From assembly GCF_005280195.1 (NCBI RefSeq), contig NZ_SZPR01000018.1, forward strand, positions 62,001 to 126,000: a stretch of 64,000 nucleotides of DNA, given 5' to 3'. The stretch is from Streptomyces galbus (lineage in GTDB: Bacteria; Actinomycetota; Actinomycetes; Streptomycetales; Streptomycetaceae). The position numbers were made by a program, and so were the translations under genes. The notes beneath the pieces are model-generated. The model was not told where the DNA came from. It ran no database searches and was given only the letters and a program-made list of their open reading frames with translations. This document shows positions 15,642 to 24,996 of the stretch, piece by piece (positions within the stretch are counted from its first letter, which is position 1; each line of letters starts with the position of its first letter).

Positions 15642-16551
15642 GCCGTACCTCCGTCGCGCAGATCTCGTAGCCGAACCACCGGTTGACCGCGAGCATGGGT
15701 GCGTTCTCCGCGTCGTTGCCCGTGTACGCCCACGTGTACCCGGCGGCGCGGGCGCGGTGCAGGGAGTGGCTCTTCACCAGCTTGGCCAGGCCCCGGCCGC
15801 GGAAGGCGCGGGCGGTGCCCGTCATCGCCGTCTGGTAGTGCGTCCGTCCGTTGGTGTGGGCCACGCTGAAGGCGACCGCGCGGCCGTCGGCCACGGCGAC
15901 CGAGGTCAGCTCCCGGTCCAGCATCGGGTGCCGGAAGTACTCCTCGACCCACGCCTCGTAGTCGCCCAACTCGGCCTCCACGTCGCTGGGTTCGTCCTGC
16001 ACGCACTCGGCGTCCAGCCGGAACAGCGGACGCGGGTCGTCGGCGAACTCGGCGGCGGTGCGCAGCTCCACACCGGCCGGCGGGGCCGGCAGGGGCGGCA
16101 GCGGGGCGTGGGCCAGGTCCAGGCGCAGGAAGCGGGCGGGGCGGCTCGCCCGGTAACCGTGCCGCTGCGCGAACGCCCGGTGCCCCGGCTCGTCCAGGAC
16201 CCAGGAGTACACCTTGCGCACGCCGTGGGCGGCCAGGTGCTCCTCGCCGGCGCGCACCAGCAGTGTGCCCGCGCCGCGGTGCCGCCGCCCCGGGTGCACG
16301 CACACGTTGACGGAGCCCACACCCGGCTCGGGGCTGTCGTGGGCGACGCCCACCTGCGCGGTGCCGATGATCTCGCCGTTCTCCTCGGCGACCAGCCGGC
16401 GCACCCGGGCGTCCGGGTGGGCGTGGGCGAGGTCGTGGAGCACGGACTCGGGCGTGGCGAGCAGATACGGGAGGACGAGCCGCCGCACGCGGGCGAACCC
16501 CTCCGCGTCGCCGCGCACGCCGGGACGCAGGTCCCGCACGATGACGTTCAT
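15622..16551 (-). CDS. Two-domain GNAT acetyltransferase
   Basis: 309 aa from the ATG at 16551. It holds two tandem GNAT domains. The first (about 1-150) has a good acetyl-CoA loop HPGRRHRGAGTLLVRAGEE. The second (about 160-309) has a degenerate GTARAFRGRGLAKLVKSHSL loop. This resembles mycothiol synthase-like or antibiotic-modifying double-GNAT proteins, although other mycothiol genes are absent here. It is divergent from a GntR gene (70 bp between starts) and coupled to the DUF402 gene downstream. Confidence 0.83.
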   Translation of the reverse strand: MNVIVRDLRPGVRGDAEGFARVRRLVLPYLLATPESVLHDLAHAHPDARVRRLVAEENGEIIGTAQVGVAHDSPEPGVGSVNVCVHPGRRHRGAGTLLVRAGEEHLAAHGVRKVYSWVLDEPGHRAFAQRHGYRASRPARFLRLDLAHAPLPPLPAPPAGVELRTAAEFADDPRPLFRLDAECVQDEPSDVEAELGDYEAWVEEYFRHPMLDRELTSVAVADGRAVAFSVAHTNGRTHYQTAMTGTARAFRGRGLAKLVKSHSLHRARAAGYTWAYTGNDAENAPMLAVNRWFGYEICATEVRHVRELA

Positions 16552-16621
16552 GGCAGCGCACGCTACGTCCGTCCGCGCCCGGACGCCTCCGAATTTCCGG
16601 TCCGTGCGGGACAATCGCTGC

Positions 16622-16993
16622 GTGACCTTGAAGATCGACATCGATGAGGGCGCCGCACCGCCGTACGAGCAGGTGCGCGCGCAGATCTCCGAGCAGGCGC
16701 GCTCCGGGGCGCTGCCGGTGGGCTACCGGCTGCCGACGGTGCGGGGGCTGGCGGAGTCGCTGGGGCTGGCGGTGAACACCGTCGCGAAGGCGTACCGGGC
16801 GCTGGAGGCCGACGGGGTGATCGAGACGCGGGGCCGCAACGGCACGTACGTCGCCGCCGCGGGCCAGGCCGCGGAACGCGAACTGGCCGCGGCCGCCCAG
16901 GCGTACGCCGACCGGGCCCGCCGGCTGGGCCTGGACGGGAAGGCGGCCCTGGCGGCCGTCCGCGACGCCCTGCGGGCCGCCTACGGGGAGTGA
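16622..16993 (+). CDS. GntR-family regulator, YtrA subfamily
   Basis: 123 aa. A short protein with only the winged helix (PPYEQVRAQISEQARSGAL, then LPTVRGLAESLGLAVNTVAKAYRALEADGVIETRGRNGTYV) and a helical tail of about 45 residues. That size and tail define the YtrA group, which usually controls ABC transporters. GACAAT six bases before the GTG start may be the -10, giving a leaderless mRNA. No transporter is adjacent, so its target may be itself or the divergent acetyltransferase. Confidence 0.85.
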   Translation: MTLKIDIDEGAAPPYEQVRAQISEQARSGALPVGYRLPTVRGLAESLGLAVNTVAKAYRALEADGVIETRGRNGTYVAAAGQAAERELAAAAQAYADRARRLGLDGKAALAAVRDALRAAYGE

Positions 16994-17021
16994 GGACCGC
17001 TCTCCGTGACCCGCGGGGCGC

Positions 17022-17789
17022 TCAGCCCGCCGGGGTGAACTCGACGCGCGTCGGGTCCAGGCCCGCCCGCCTCGCCGCCCGCGCGAACGTGTGGGCGTTG
17101 CGGATCGCCGCTCCGCCGGGGTCGTTGTTGAAGTAGGCGTGGACGTCGGCCGTGGAGGGCCACGTCGTGGCGATGCGGTCCAGCCAGGTCTCCAGCGACC
17201 GGCGCCCGTAGTGCGGCCAGGGCCGGGCCAGGCCCTCGTGGAAGCGGACGTAGCCCCAGTCGGTGGTGCGCCACAGCGGGGTCGTCGGGCGGGCCCGGGC
17301 GTCCGCCCAGCACAGGGCCGCACCACGGGCCTCCAGCACCGCGCGCACGGCCGGGGTCCACCAGGACGCGTGCCGCGGCTCCACGGCCACCCGGGTGGCC
17401 GCCGGGAAGCGGGACAGGCACCGGTCCAGCAGGGCGGGGTCGGCCTGGAGCGTGGGCGGGAGCTGGAGCAGGACCGGGCCGAGGCGGGGGCCGAGTCCGG
17501 CCGCGTGGGTCATCAGGCGCTCCACCGGTTCCTCGGGGTCCTTCAGCCGCTTGATGTGGGTCAGGTAGCGGCTGGCCTTGACCGCGACCACGAAGTCCGG
17601 GGGGACCCGCTCGGCCCACGACGCGAAGGTCTCCCGGGAGGGCAGCCGGTAGAACGCGTTGTTGATCTCGACCGTGGCGAAGTGCGTCGCGTACTCCTCC
17701 AGCCAGAGCCGCGTGGGCACCTCCGGCGGGTACAGCACGCCTTTCCAGTCCTTGTACTGCCATCCGGAGGTGCCGACGAACAGGGGCAT
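17022..17789 (-). CDS. DUF72/YecE-family TIM-barrel protein
   Basis: 255 aa. MPLFVGTSGWQYKDWKGVLYP, VEINNAFYRLPS, FVVAVKASRYLTHIKRL and VAVEPRHASW are the conserved strands of the YecE/DUF72 family, close to full length. The fold is a TIM barrel with a putative nuclease- or isomerase-like pocket; the biochemical role is not established. It is downstream of the AAA ATPase gene on the same strand with a 16-bp gap, so an operon is likely. Confidence 0.85.
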   Translation of the reverse strand: MPLFVGTSGWQYKDWKGVLYPPEVPTRLWLEEYATHFATVEINNAFYRLPSRETFASWAERVPPDFVVAVKASRYLTHIKRLKDPEEPVERLMTHAAGLGPRLGPVLLQLPPTLQADPALLDRCLSRFPAATRVAVEPRHASWWTPAVRAVLEARGAALCWADARARPTTPLWRTTDWGYVRFHEGLARPWPHYGRRSLETWLDRIATTWPSTADVHAYFNNDPGGAAIRNAHTFARAARRAGLDPTRVEFTPAG

Positions 17790-17805
17790 GGCCCCATGAA
17801 AGCAC

Positions 17806-18900
17806 CTACAGGTACAGGCCCGCGTCCGCGCCGCCGCGCGGTTCCGGCAGGGACGTCGGGGACGTGCCCCGGCGCAGCGCGTACAGCTCCGCCAGCGTCG
17901 CGCCCTCGCGGCCGACGCCCTCGTCCGTGCCCAGCCACCGCACGGCCTCCGCGTGGGTGAGCCGGCCGACCTCGATCCGCGCCAGGCAGCGGCCGGGCCG
18001 GACCACGGCCGGGTGCAGGCGTTCCAGGTCCTCGTTGGTGGTGACGCCGACCAGGACGTTGCGCCCCTGGCCGAGCAGGCCGTCGGTGAGGTTCAGCAGC
18101 CGGGACAGCGCCTGGCCCGCGGTGTGCTTGGCCTCGCCGCGGATCAGCTCGTCGCAGTCCTCGAGGAGCAGCAGCCGCCAGCGGCCCTTGCCGGTGGAGT
18201 CGTCCTCGCCGATGGCGATGTCCATCAGGTAGCCGACGTCGCTGAACAGGCGCTCCGGGTCCAGCACGCAGTCCACCTGGCACCACTCCCGCCAGGAGCG
18301 GGCCAGGGTGCGCAGCGCGGAGGTCTTGCCGGTGCCCGGCGGGCCGTGCAGCAGGAGCAGCCGTCCGGCGATGTCCTCGGGGGTGGTCGCCATCAGCCGG
18401 TCCATCGCGTCGGCCACGGGCGCGGTGTAGTTCTCGCGCACCTCGTCCCAGGTGCCCGCGGAGATCTGGCGGGTGGTGCGGTGCGGGCCCCGGCGCGGGG
18501 AGACGTACCAGAAGCCCATCGTCACGTTCTCCGGCTGCGGCTCGGGCTCGTCCGCCGCGCCGTCGGTGGCCTGGTCCAGCACCTTGGCGGCCAGTTCGGC
18601 GCTGGTCGCGGTCACCGTGACGTCGGCGCCGCGGCTCCAGCGGGAGATCAGCAGCGTCCAGCCGTCGCCCTCCGCGAGGGTGGCGCTGCGGTCGTCGTCG
18701 CGGGCGACGCGCAGCACCCGGGCGTCGGGCGGCAGCAGGGTCGCGCCGGAGCGCACCCGGTCGATGTTCACCGCGTGCGAGAACGGCTGCTCGCCCGTCG
18801 CGAAGCGGCCGAGGAACAGCGCGTCGACGACGTCGGACGGCGAGTCGGAGTCGTCGACGTTGAGCCGGATCGGCAGAGCGTCGTGTGGGTGCGCAGACAT
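17806..18900 (-). CDS. AAA-family ATPase with DUF5925 N-terminal region
   Basis: 364 aa from the ATG at 18900; nearby in-frame ATGs at 18909 and 18936 are alternatives. The N-terminal about 150 residues are an actinobacterial extension (DUF5925-like). The AAA core has Walker A LLHGPPGTGKTS (about 180-191), Walker B LLLLEDCDELI, sensor VGVTTNEDLERLHPA and arginine finger VRPGRC. Such proteins remodel unknown partners in the cytosol. Cotranscribed with the DUF72 gene; divergent from the GDSL lipase. Confidence 0.82.
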   Translation of the reverse strand: MSAHPHDALPIRLNVDDSDSPSDVVDALFLGRFATGEQPFSHAVNIDRVRSGATLLPPDARVLRVARDDDRSATLAEGDGWTLLISRWSRGADVTVTATSAELAAKVLDQATDGAADEPEPQPENVTMGFWYVSPRRGPHRTTRQISAGTWDEVRENYTAPVADAMDRLMATTPEDIAGRLLLLHGPPGTGKTSALRTLARSWREWCQVDCVLDPERLFSDVGYLMDIAIGEDDSTGKGRWRLLLLEDCDELIRGEAKHTAGQALSRLLNLTDGLLGQGRNVLVGVTTNEDLERLHPAVVRPGRCLARIEVGRLTHAEAVRWLGTDEGVGREGATLAELYALRRGTSPTSLPEPRGGADAGLYL

Positions 18901-19108
18901 GCCGCCCATGATCGGGCACGCGGGCCCCGAGTGCACCCGGTTTCCACGGTCCGTACGGTGTGTCGGCTTCGTCCTGACATGCCGACTATGCCAGTTGACG
19001 TGTGGTCATCTGATGATCGTTCGACATGTTTTTTGGCATGGACACTTCCTGTCAACACGCGTAGCTGCTACCAAAGTTGTGGCAGAGATCCTGCTAAAGG
19101 GAGGTTCC
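18901..19108. other. Divergent promoter region, AT-rich for this window
   Basis: 208 bp between the AAA ATPase and GDSL lipase genes. It contains TTGACG (18995-19000, plus strand) and TTGACA on the minus strand (19057-19052), so back-to-back promoters are plausible. No convincing -10 partner was found for either. A TTTTTT run and CATG repeats lie between them. Confidence 0.4.
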
Positions 19109-19915
19109 ATGAGACGTTCCCGAATCGCGGCATTCGTCAGCTCCGTCCTCCTCGCCGTCGGCGCCACCCTCACCGGCGCCCTCACGGCACAGGCATCCCA
19201 ACTCGCCGCCACCGGCGGCTACGTGGCGCTCGGCGACTCCTACTCCTCCGGCGTCGGCGCGGGCAGCTACATCAGCTCCAGCGGCGACTGCAAGCGCAGC
19301 ACCAAGGCGTACCCCTACCTCTGGGCGGCCGCCAACTCCCCCTCCTCGTTCACGTTCGCGGCCTGCTCGGGCGCCCGAACGGATGAAGTTCTGGCGAGTC
19401 AGCTCGGCGGGCTCTCCGGCTCCACCGGCCTGGTCTCGATCAGCATCGGCGGCAACGACGCCGGCTTCGCCGACGTCATGACCACCTGCGTGACCAGTTC
19501 CGACAGCACCTGCATCTCCCGCATCAACACCGCCCGCGCGTACGTCGCCTCGACACTGCCCGGCAAGCTCGACAGCGTGTACTCGGCGATCAGCTCCAAG
19601 GCCCCCGGCGCCCGCGTGGTCGTGCTCGGCTACCCCCGCTTCTACCAGCTCGGCACCACCTGCATCGGACTGTCCGAGACCAAGCGCAAGGCCATCAACG
19701 ACGCCTCCGACTACCTCGACGTCACCATCGCCGGCCGGGCCGCCGCCCACGGCTTCGTCTTCGGTGACGTGCGTTCCACCTTCACCGGCCACGAGATCTG
19801 CTCCGGCGACTCCTGGCTGCACAGCGTCAACTGGCTGAACATCGGCGAGTCCTACCACCCGACCGCGGCCGGCCAGTCGGGCGGCTACCTCCCCGTGCTC
19901 AACGCCAACGACTGA
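19109..19915 (+). CDS. Secreted GDSL/SGNH lipase-esterase
   Basis: 268 aa. AAAGGGAGG precedes the ATG and a signal peptide ends at ALTAQA-SQLAA (about residue 30). SGNH blocks are complete: block I VALGDSYSSG with the nucleophile Ser, block II CSGA, block III SIGGNDAGF with the oxyanion Gly/Asn, and block V SYHPTAAGQ with the catalytic His. Six cysteines match the three disulfides of the S. rimosus extracellular lipase family, whose length it shares. It hydrolyses a wide range of lipid esters outside the cell. The last 31 bp overlap the 3' end of the convergent kinase gene, so no separate terminator exists. From memory it matches S. coelicolor SCO1725. Confidence 0.93.
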   Translation: MRRSRIAAFVSSVLLAVGATLTGALTAQASQLAATGGYVALGDSYSSGVGAGSYISSSGDCKRSTKAYPYLWAAANSPSSFTFAACSGARTDEVLASQLGGLSGSTGLVSISIGGNDAGFADVMTTCVTSSDSTCISRINTARAYVASTLPGKLDSVYSAISSKAPGARVVVLGYPRFYQLGTTCIGLSETKRKAINDASDYLDVTIAGRAAAHGFVFGDVRSTFTGHEICSGDSWLHSVNWLNIGESYHPTAAGQSGGYLPVLNAND

Positions 19916-21546
19916 TCCGCGGCGCCAGCCGGAGCAGAGCCCGAAGCAGAGCCCGAAGCAGAAGGGGAGGCCCCGTCCGACGGGGTCTCCGTCTCGCAGG
20001 CCACCGAGAACGCCACCGCGTTCGACGTCACCCGCCGGGGCGCGCGCACCTCCACCTTCACGGCGTCGCGGTACGTCCCGTCGCCCACCCCGGTGGTCAC
20101 GACCACCCGGTCCTGTCGCGAGCGGCCGCCGCCCTCGGTGAACCGGAGCGTCCGCCAGCCGCCCTCCAGGACCCGCCCGTCGCCGGTCACCCAGCGGTAG
20201 TCCACCTCGGCCGGCAGCCGCCCCACCGTGATCGTCGCCGTGAAGGCGGGCGCCCGCCCGGCCGCGGGCGGACAGCCCCCGGAGTAGTCGGTGCGCGCCC
20301 CGGTGACCACCACCGTGACGGACTGCGGGGTGCCGGAGCCCGTGGCCGTCCCGCTCGGCGAGGGGCTCGGCTCCTCCCCGTGCCCCCTGCCCGTCGCGCC
20401 GGTCGCCGGGGCCGGACCCGTCCGCCCGGTGGGGCCGGCCGCCCCGCCCGGCCGGGAGCCGTCGCCGCCGTGCAGCACGGCGTACGTCAGCCCGGCCACG
20501 GCCAGCGCCAGGGCGAGCAGCCCGACGATCAGCACCGCCGCCGAACGCCGGTCCCGGCGGGAGTCGTCCTCGCCGTCCGCCGGATCCGCGTACACCGGCA
20601 CCGACGGGGCCGTGTACGCCGCGGGGCCCTGCCCGCGCACCGGCCCGGTGCCTGCGGCCGGCGGCCGCGGCGCGGCCCACAGGGCGTCGGCCCGCACCGT
20701 CCCCGACCGCGTGGGGGCACCGCCCGCCGCGACGAGCCGCAGCTCCCGCTCCGCCGCCTCGGCCGTCAGCCGCTCGGCGGGGTCCTTGCGCAGCAGCCCC
20801 TCGATCACCGGGGCCAGCGGGCCGGCCCGCCGCGGCGCGGGCAGCTCCTCGTCGACGATCGCCCGCAACGTGCTCAGCGGGGTGTCCTGACGGAACGGTG
20901 AGGTGCCCTCGACGGCCGCGTACAGCAGCACGCCGAGCGACCACAGGTCCGATCCGGGGCCAGGCGTACGCCCCAGCGCGCGCTCGGGCGCGAGGAACTC
21001 GGGGGAGCCGATGACCTCACCGGTCATCGTCAGCGCGGAACTCCCCTCGACGGTCGCGATGCCGAAGTCGGTGAGGACGACCCGGTCGTCGTTCGACAGC
21101 AGCACGTTGGCCGGCTTCACGTCCCGGTGCAGCACCCCCGCCGCGTGCGCGGCGCGCAGCGCGGCCAGCACCTCGGCGCCGACGCGCGCGGCCCGCGGCG
21201 CGGACAGCGGCCCCTCGGCGTCCAGCACGTCCGCCAGGGAGACCCCGCGCACCAGCTCCATCACGATCCAGGGCCGCCCGTCCTCGGTGGCCACGTCGTA
21301 CACCGTCACCACGTTGCGGTGCGCCACCCGGGCCGCCGCCCACGCCTCGCGCTCCAGCCGGGCGTACATCCGCTCCACGTCCGGGGCCGGCAGCCCGGCG
21401 GGCGCGCGCACCTCCTTGACGGCCACCTCGCGGTGCAGCACCTCGTCGCGGGCGCGCCACACCGTGCCCATGCCGCCCTCGCCGAGCGGGGACAGCAGCC
21501 GGTACCGGCCGGCGACCAGACGCTCACTGCCCGGTTCTTCGGACAC
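19885..21546 (-). CDS. Transmembrane Ser/Thr protein kinase
   Basis: 553 aa from the GTG at 21546, preceded by GAGGGGG; ATGs up to 21585 would add 13 residues. The Hanks-type kinase domain (about 14-275) is complete: GEGGMG loop, VAVKEV lysine, HRDVKPANVLL catalytic loop, TDFGIA metal site, APERALG. A Pro/Ala-rich juxtamembrane region and one membrane helix (about 340-362) follow. The outside domain of about 180 residues starts in a Gly/Thr/Pro linker and contains a beta-sandwich with a cysteine pair (GGCPPA/VACETE); no PASTA repeats. It likely senses an envelope signal. It follows the NicO gene by 45 bp and may be read from the same mRNA. Confidence 0.9.
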   Translation of the reverse strand: MSEEPGSERLVAGRYRLLSPLGEGGMGTVWRARDEVLHREVAVKEVRAPAGLPAPDVERMYARLEREAWAAARVAHRNVVTVYDVATEDGRPWIVMELVRGVSLADVLDAEGPLSAPRAARVGAEVLAALRAAHAAGVLHRDVKPANVLLSNDDRVVLTDFGIATVEGSSALTMTGEVIGSPEFLAPERALGRTPGPGSDLWSLGVLLYAAVEGTSPFRQDTPLSTLRAIVDEELPAPRRAGPLAPVIEGLLRKDPAERLTAEAAERELRLVAAGGAPTRSGTVRADALWAAPRPPAAGTGPVRGQGPAAYTAPSVPVYADPADGEDDSRRDRRSAAVLIVGLLALALAVAGLTYAVLHGGDGSRPGGAAGPTGRTGPAPATGATGRGHGEEPSPSPSGTATGSGTPQSVTVVVTGARTDYSGGCPPAAGRAPAFTATITVGRLPAEVDYRWVTGDGRVLEGGWRTLRFTEGGGRSRQDRVVVTTGVGDGTYRDAVKVEVRAPRRVTSNAVAFSVACETETPSDGASPSASGSASGSAPAGAADQSLALSTGR

Positions 21547-21591
21547 GGCCGCCCCCTCTTCGCGCCCCCGCGCCATCCTCCCCAAAGTAGC

Positions 21592-23184
21592 TCAACCGAG
21601 GACGGATGCCGCCCCCTTGAGCACCAGTCCGGCCCCGAGGACCACGACCACCAGCGCCGACCACAGCGGTGCGCCGCGGCGTACGGCCCTGACCAGCGGG
21701 TGGGCCGTCCGGCGCGGGTGCCGGTCCAGGGTCCGGGTCACGCGCCCGCCGAGGCGGACCACCGCGAAGCCCGCCGCGGTGAGCGTGAGGGCGAGCCCGG
21801 CGCCGTACGCCACGACGAGCAGCAGCCCGAACCAGGCGTGCCCGAGCGCCGCCGCGCCCACCAGCACGACGACCGCCGACGGACTGGGCACCAGCCCCCC
21901 GGCGAACCCGAGGAGCAGTGTGCCGCGGAGGGTGGGGGCGGTGGGATGGGAGTGGGTGACCCCGCCGTGGGTGTGGGTGTGGGTGTGTCCTCCGCCGTGG
22001 TGCGGGTGCGCGGGGCGCGGGCGCGGTGCGGTGGGTGCGCCGGCCAGGGCGAGAGCGCGGGGTGCGGGGGCGGGCGCCGGGGCGTGCTCCGGCTCGGCGT
22101 GGGGGTGCGGGTGGTCGTGGGGGTGCGGGTGCGACGGGCCGTGCGCGGCTTTCCGGTTGCGCCAGGCGCGGCGCAGGAGACCGGCGCCGGCCAGGAGGAC
22201 CAGCGCGCCGCTGGCCAGGCCGAGCCAGGCGATCACCGAGGGGGCCGCGGCCGAGCCCGCGGTGACGAGGAGGCCCAGGGCGACGACGCCGAGGGTGTGG
22301 GTCACGGTCACCGAAGCGGCCAGCGGCAGGACGTCCCGGAGGCGGGCCCGGCCGCCGCGAGCCGCGGCCGTGGCGGCCATCAGGGTCTTGCCGTGGCCCG
22401 GCGCGAGCGCGTGCAGCGCGCCCAGGCCCACCGCGACGACGAGGGCCAGGGCGGCGAACCCCAGCGTCAGGTCGTGGCGGGCCACGAGACCGTCGAGCGC
22501 CCGCGTCCAGCGGTCGGCGCCCCGCGGCAGCACGGAGGCGCCGGGCGCGTCACGCTCCTGTGCCACCAGGGCGGGTCCGCCGGGCCGCACCCGCAGCGCG
22601 GCGGTCGCTGTGTCGGCGGGGGAGGACAGCAACTCCTTGGGGTAGCGGGTGAGTTCGCGTGAAGCGGAGGTCGTCGGTACGTCGCTGGCGGTGAGCGTCG
22701 TCCGGTCGCCGCGGGCGGTGATCTCCCGCCAGCCGGGCCCGGTGGTGGCGCCCGCGCTGTGGAAGGCGAGGACGACGGGGGCGCCCGCGGGCAGCGGCGC
22801 GGTGAGCCGGCACTCCACGCGCAGGGTGGTCAGCCCGGCCTGCCCGGGGCGTACGACGGCACGGGCGCCCGTGGCCGTGAGGCGGACGGCGCGGCCGTCC
22901 ACGGTGAGGCGGCTGCCGGTGGCGGCCGTGGCGCACCGCCGCGCGGCCCAGGCGCTCGTGCCCAGGCGCCGGATGTCGGGCCGGGCCTGGGTGGCGGGGA
23001 TCTCGGCGAGGTCCTCGACGTGGTCGACGCGGAGCCTGCCGGGGGCGGCGACCAGGCCGTCGTAGCGGTTGACGGTGAAGTTGCCGAGGGGGTGCGCGCT
23101 CGCCGTGGTGGGCGGGACGAGCGCGAGCGCGCACCCGGTCAGGAGGACGGCCGCGGCCGAGGCGAGGAGGCGGCGGGGGTTCAC
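21592..23184 (-). CDS. NicO-family nickel/cobalt exporter with large outside domain
   Basis: 530 aa. A signal-like first helix and cleavage near TTASA-HPLGN give an extracytoplasmic domain (about 32-230). A HoxN/RcnA-type core of about six helices follows, with the metal motif LHALAPGHGKTL (about 258-269) and a second half GGLVPSPSAVVVLVGAAALG. Between them is a very His-rich loop (about 345-415; repeated HPHPHDH and HTHTH runs), typical of metal-sensing or buffering in RcnA-like exporters. It overlaps the upstream TPR gene by ATGA. The context with DUF4331 and TPR genes is seen in other actinobacteria, as I recall. Metal identity is inferred from family only. Confidence 0.85.
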   Translation of the reverse strand: MNPRRLLASAAAVLLTGCALALVPPTTASAHPLGNFTVNRYDGLVAAPGRLRVDHVEDLAEIPATQARPDIRRLGTSAWAARRCATAATGSRLTVDGRAVRLTATGARAVVRPGQAGLTTLRVECRLTAPLPAGAPVVLAFHSAGATTGPGWREITARGDRTTLTASDVPTTSASRELTRYPKELLSSPADTATAALRVRPGGPALVAQERDAPGASVLPRGADRWTRALDGLVARHDLTLGFAALALVVAVGLGALHALAPGHGKTLMAATAAARGGRARLRDVLPLAASVTVTHTLGVVALGLLVTAGSAAAPSVIAWLGLASGALVLLAGAGLLRRAWRNRKAAHGPSHPHPHDHPHPHAEPEHAPAPAPAPRALALAGAPTAPRPRPAHPHHGGGHTHTHTHGGVTHSHPTAPTLRGTLLLGFAGGLVPSPSAVVVLVGAAALGHAWFGLLLVVAYGAGLALTLTAAGFAVVRLGGRVTRTLDRHPRRTAHPLVRAVRRGAPLWSALVVVVLGAGLVLKGAASVLG

Positions 23185-24773
23185 CGGCCGCCCCCCGTCG
23201 CCCGGGGCGCCGTACGCGCCGCACGTGCTGTCAGCGCGGTCAGGGTGGAGCGGGCCGTGCGGGCGCCCGGCGGCGAGAAGCCGGGGTTCAGCTTCAGGGC
23301 GGCGGTGAGGTGGGTGCGGGCCTCGGCGGTGTGGCCGGTGGCCCGCTCGATCATGCCGAGGTGGTACAGGAAGCCGGCGTTGCGGTAACCGGTGGCGGTC
23401 GACTGCCGGGCGTACCCGAGGGCCTCGGCGTCACGGCCGTCGACGTGCAGCGCCCAGGCGAGGGCGTCGGCGGTGTGCACGGTGCGGCGGCGGGCCCACT
23501 CGGCGCGGGCGGCGCGCAGCGCGGCCGCCCGGTCGCCGTGGTCGGCGGCGGCCAGGGCGGTGTCCAGGTCGACGTCGACGCCGTTGGCGCGGGCGAGGGC
23601 GGTCCAGGCGTCGACCAGCGCGTACTGGTCGCGGGCCCGGGCCGCGTCACCGGCGCCGCCACGGGCCTCGTACAGCTCACCGAGGGCCACCAGCGGGCCG
23701 GGCAGCGGGGAGCGGGCGACGACCGCCTCCAGCCCCTTGAGCGCCTCGTCCCGTCGGCCGCTCGCCGCCTGGGCGCGGGCGCGGCCCTCCAGCGCCGGCA
23801 GGTAGCCGTCGTCGGCGGCGAGGGCGCGGGCGTAGTGGGCGAGGGCGGTCGGGTAGTCGCCCTGGTTCCAGGCGAGTTGGCCGAGCTGCGTGGCGACGTA
23901 GGCGATGTCGCCCGGGCCGGAGGCCGTGTCGAGCGCCCGGGTGAGCACAGCGCGGGCGGTGGCGACGTCCCCGCGCAGCTCGTGCACGTAGGCGTAGCGG
24001 GTGAAGACGGGGATGCCGGGACGGCGGGCGTCGGCGATCTGCGCCGCCTTCGACGCCTCGTCGTACCGGCCGAGTTCGACCAGGGCGTCGATGCGGGAGC
24101 ACAGGGCGCGCTCGTTGTAGGGGTTCTGCCGCAGGGCGCGGTCGGCGTCGGTCAGGGCGCCCCGGAAGTCGTGCCGGGCGGCGGCGAGGGCGGCCAGGCC
24201 GGCGAGCGCCTGGTCGTTGTCGGCGCGCAGGGCGAGGGAGGTGTCGAACGCCTTGCGGGCCTGCGGGTACCGGGACGGGTCGCCCTGGGTGCGGGCCTGC
24301 TCGACGTAGGCGAGCCCGAGGGTGGCCCAACTGCCGAAGTCCTTCGGCTGGGTGCGCAGGTGGGCCTGGAGCGAGGTGACCCCCGCGTCGAGGTCACCGC
24401 CGGCGAGCAGCCCCGGCGACACGGCCGCCGACGTGGTCACGGCCCGGCCCGCGCCGTCCCGCAGGGCCCCGACCGCGACCGCCCCCGCGGTCATCGCCAC
24501 GGCCAGCAGAGCGGCACAGGCGCCGAGCTGCGCGGCCCGCCACCGCCGCCCGGCGGCCCCGACCCGCCGCACGGCGGCGACCCGTGGATCGCCACCGGGT
24601 GCGTCGGGCGCCGGGGTGGCGGCGGTCCCGGCGTGACTCCCCGGCACGGGAGGCGGGTCGGCGTCGGGGCCGGCCCCGGGTGCCGGCACCGTCTCCGCCG
24701 CGGCGTCCGCAGCGGCGGACGGGCCCGGTCGTCGCCCGGGGTGCGTGTCGCCGTCGTTCATCTCGGGGGCCAT
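23181..24773 (-). CDS. Membrane-anchored tetratricopeptide-repeat protein
   Basis: 530 aa. About 75 disordered residues precede one membrane helix (AAQLGACAALLAVAMTAGAVAVGAL, about 78-102). Then come at least eight TPR-like helical pairs (for example GSWATLGLAYVEQARTQGDPSRYPQARKAFD, DFRGALTDADRALRQNP, YPTALAHYARALAADDGYLPALEGRARA) to the C-terminus. TPRs are scaffolds, so a role in assembling the neighbouring envelope proteins is likely. The stop overlaps the start of the NicO gene. AGAGGGC precedes the ATG at 24773; an ATG four codons later is also possible. Confidence 0.85.
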   Translation of the reverse strand: MAPEMNDGDTHPGRRPGPSAAADAAAETVPAPGAGPDADPPPVPGSHAGTAATPAPDAPGGDPRVAAVRRVGAAGRRWRAAQLGACAALLAVAMTAGAVAVGALRDGAGRAVTTSAAVSPGLLAGGDLDAGVTSLQAHLRTQPKDFGSWATLGLAYVEQARTQGDPSRYPQARKAFDTSLALRADNDQALAGLAALAAARHDFRGALTDADRALRQNPYNERALCSRIDALVELGRYDEASKAAQIADARRPGIPVFTRYAYVHELRGDVATARAVLTRALDTASGPGDIAYVATQLGQLAWNQGDYPTALAHYARALAADDGYLPALEGRARAQAASGRRDEALKGLEAVVARSPLPGPLVALGELYEARGGAGDAARARDQYALVDAWTALARANGVDVDLDTALAAADHGDRAAALRAARAEWARRRTVHTADALAWALHVDGRDAEALGYARQSTATGYRNAGFLYHLGMIERATGHTAEARTHLTAALKLNPGFSPPGARTARSTLTALTARAARTAPRATGGGR

Positions 24774-24823
24774 GCCCTCTCCGCCCTCTCCTGGGTCTGC
24801 CTGCCTGCCTGCGGTGGTCCGGT

Positions 24824-24867
24824 GGCGCGGCCCGCGCCGTGGGGGATGACGTCGCGCGGGCCGCGCC
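24824..24867. other. Strong hairpin in the leader of the TPR gene
   Basis: GGCGCGGCCCGCGC (24824-24837) pairs perfectly with 24854-24867 across a 16-nt loop, about 50 bp before the TPR start. It could attenuate read-through from the DUF4331 gene or stabilise the mRNA end. The rest of the 223-bp gap holds the terminator listed separately. Confidence 0.55.
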
Positions 24868-24925
24868 GGTCCTGGGCCGGTCCGGCCGTTCCGCCCTGCC
24901 GGGCGGCGTCTGGCAGACCGGCCCG

Positions 24926-24957
24926 GGGCCGGGGAGGTGCAGGAGGCTCCCCGGCCC
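24926..24957 (-). terminator. Terminator-like hairpin after the DUF4331 gene
   Basis: GGGCCGGGGAG (24926-24936) pairs with 24947-24957 around a 10-nt loop, 40 bp past the stop at 24997. Together with the second hairpin it suggests the DUF4331 gene is made at a higher level than the downstream genes. Confidence 0.6.
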
Positions 24958-24996
24958 GGTTCGCGGGGGCCGGTCGGGACCGGCCCGGAGCGGTGT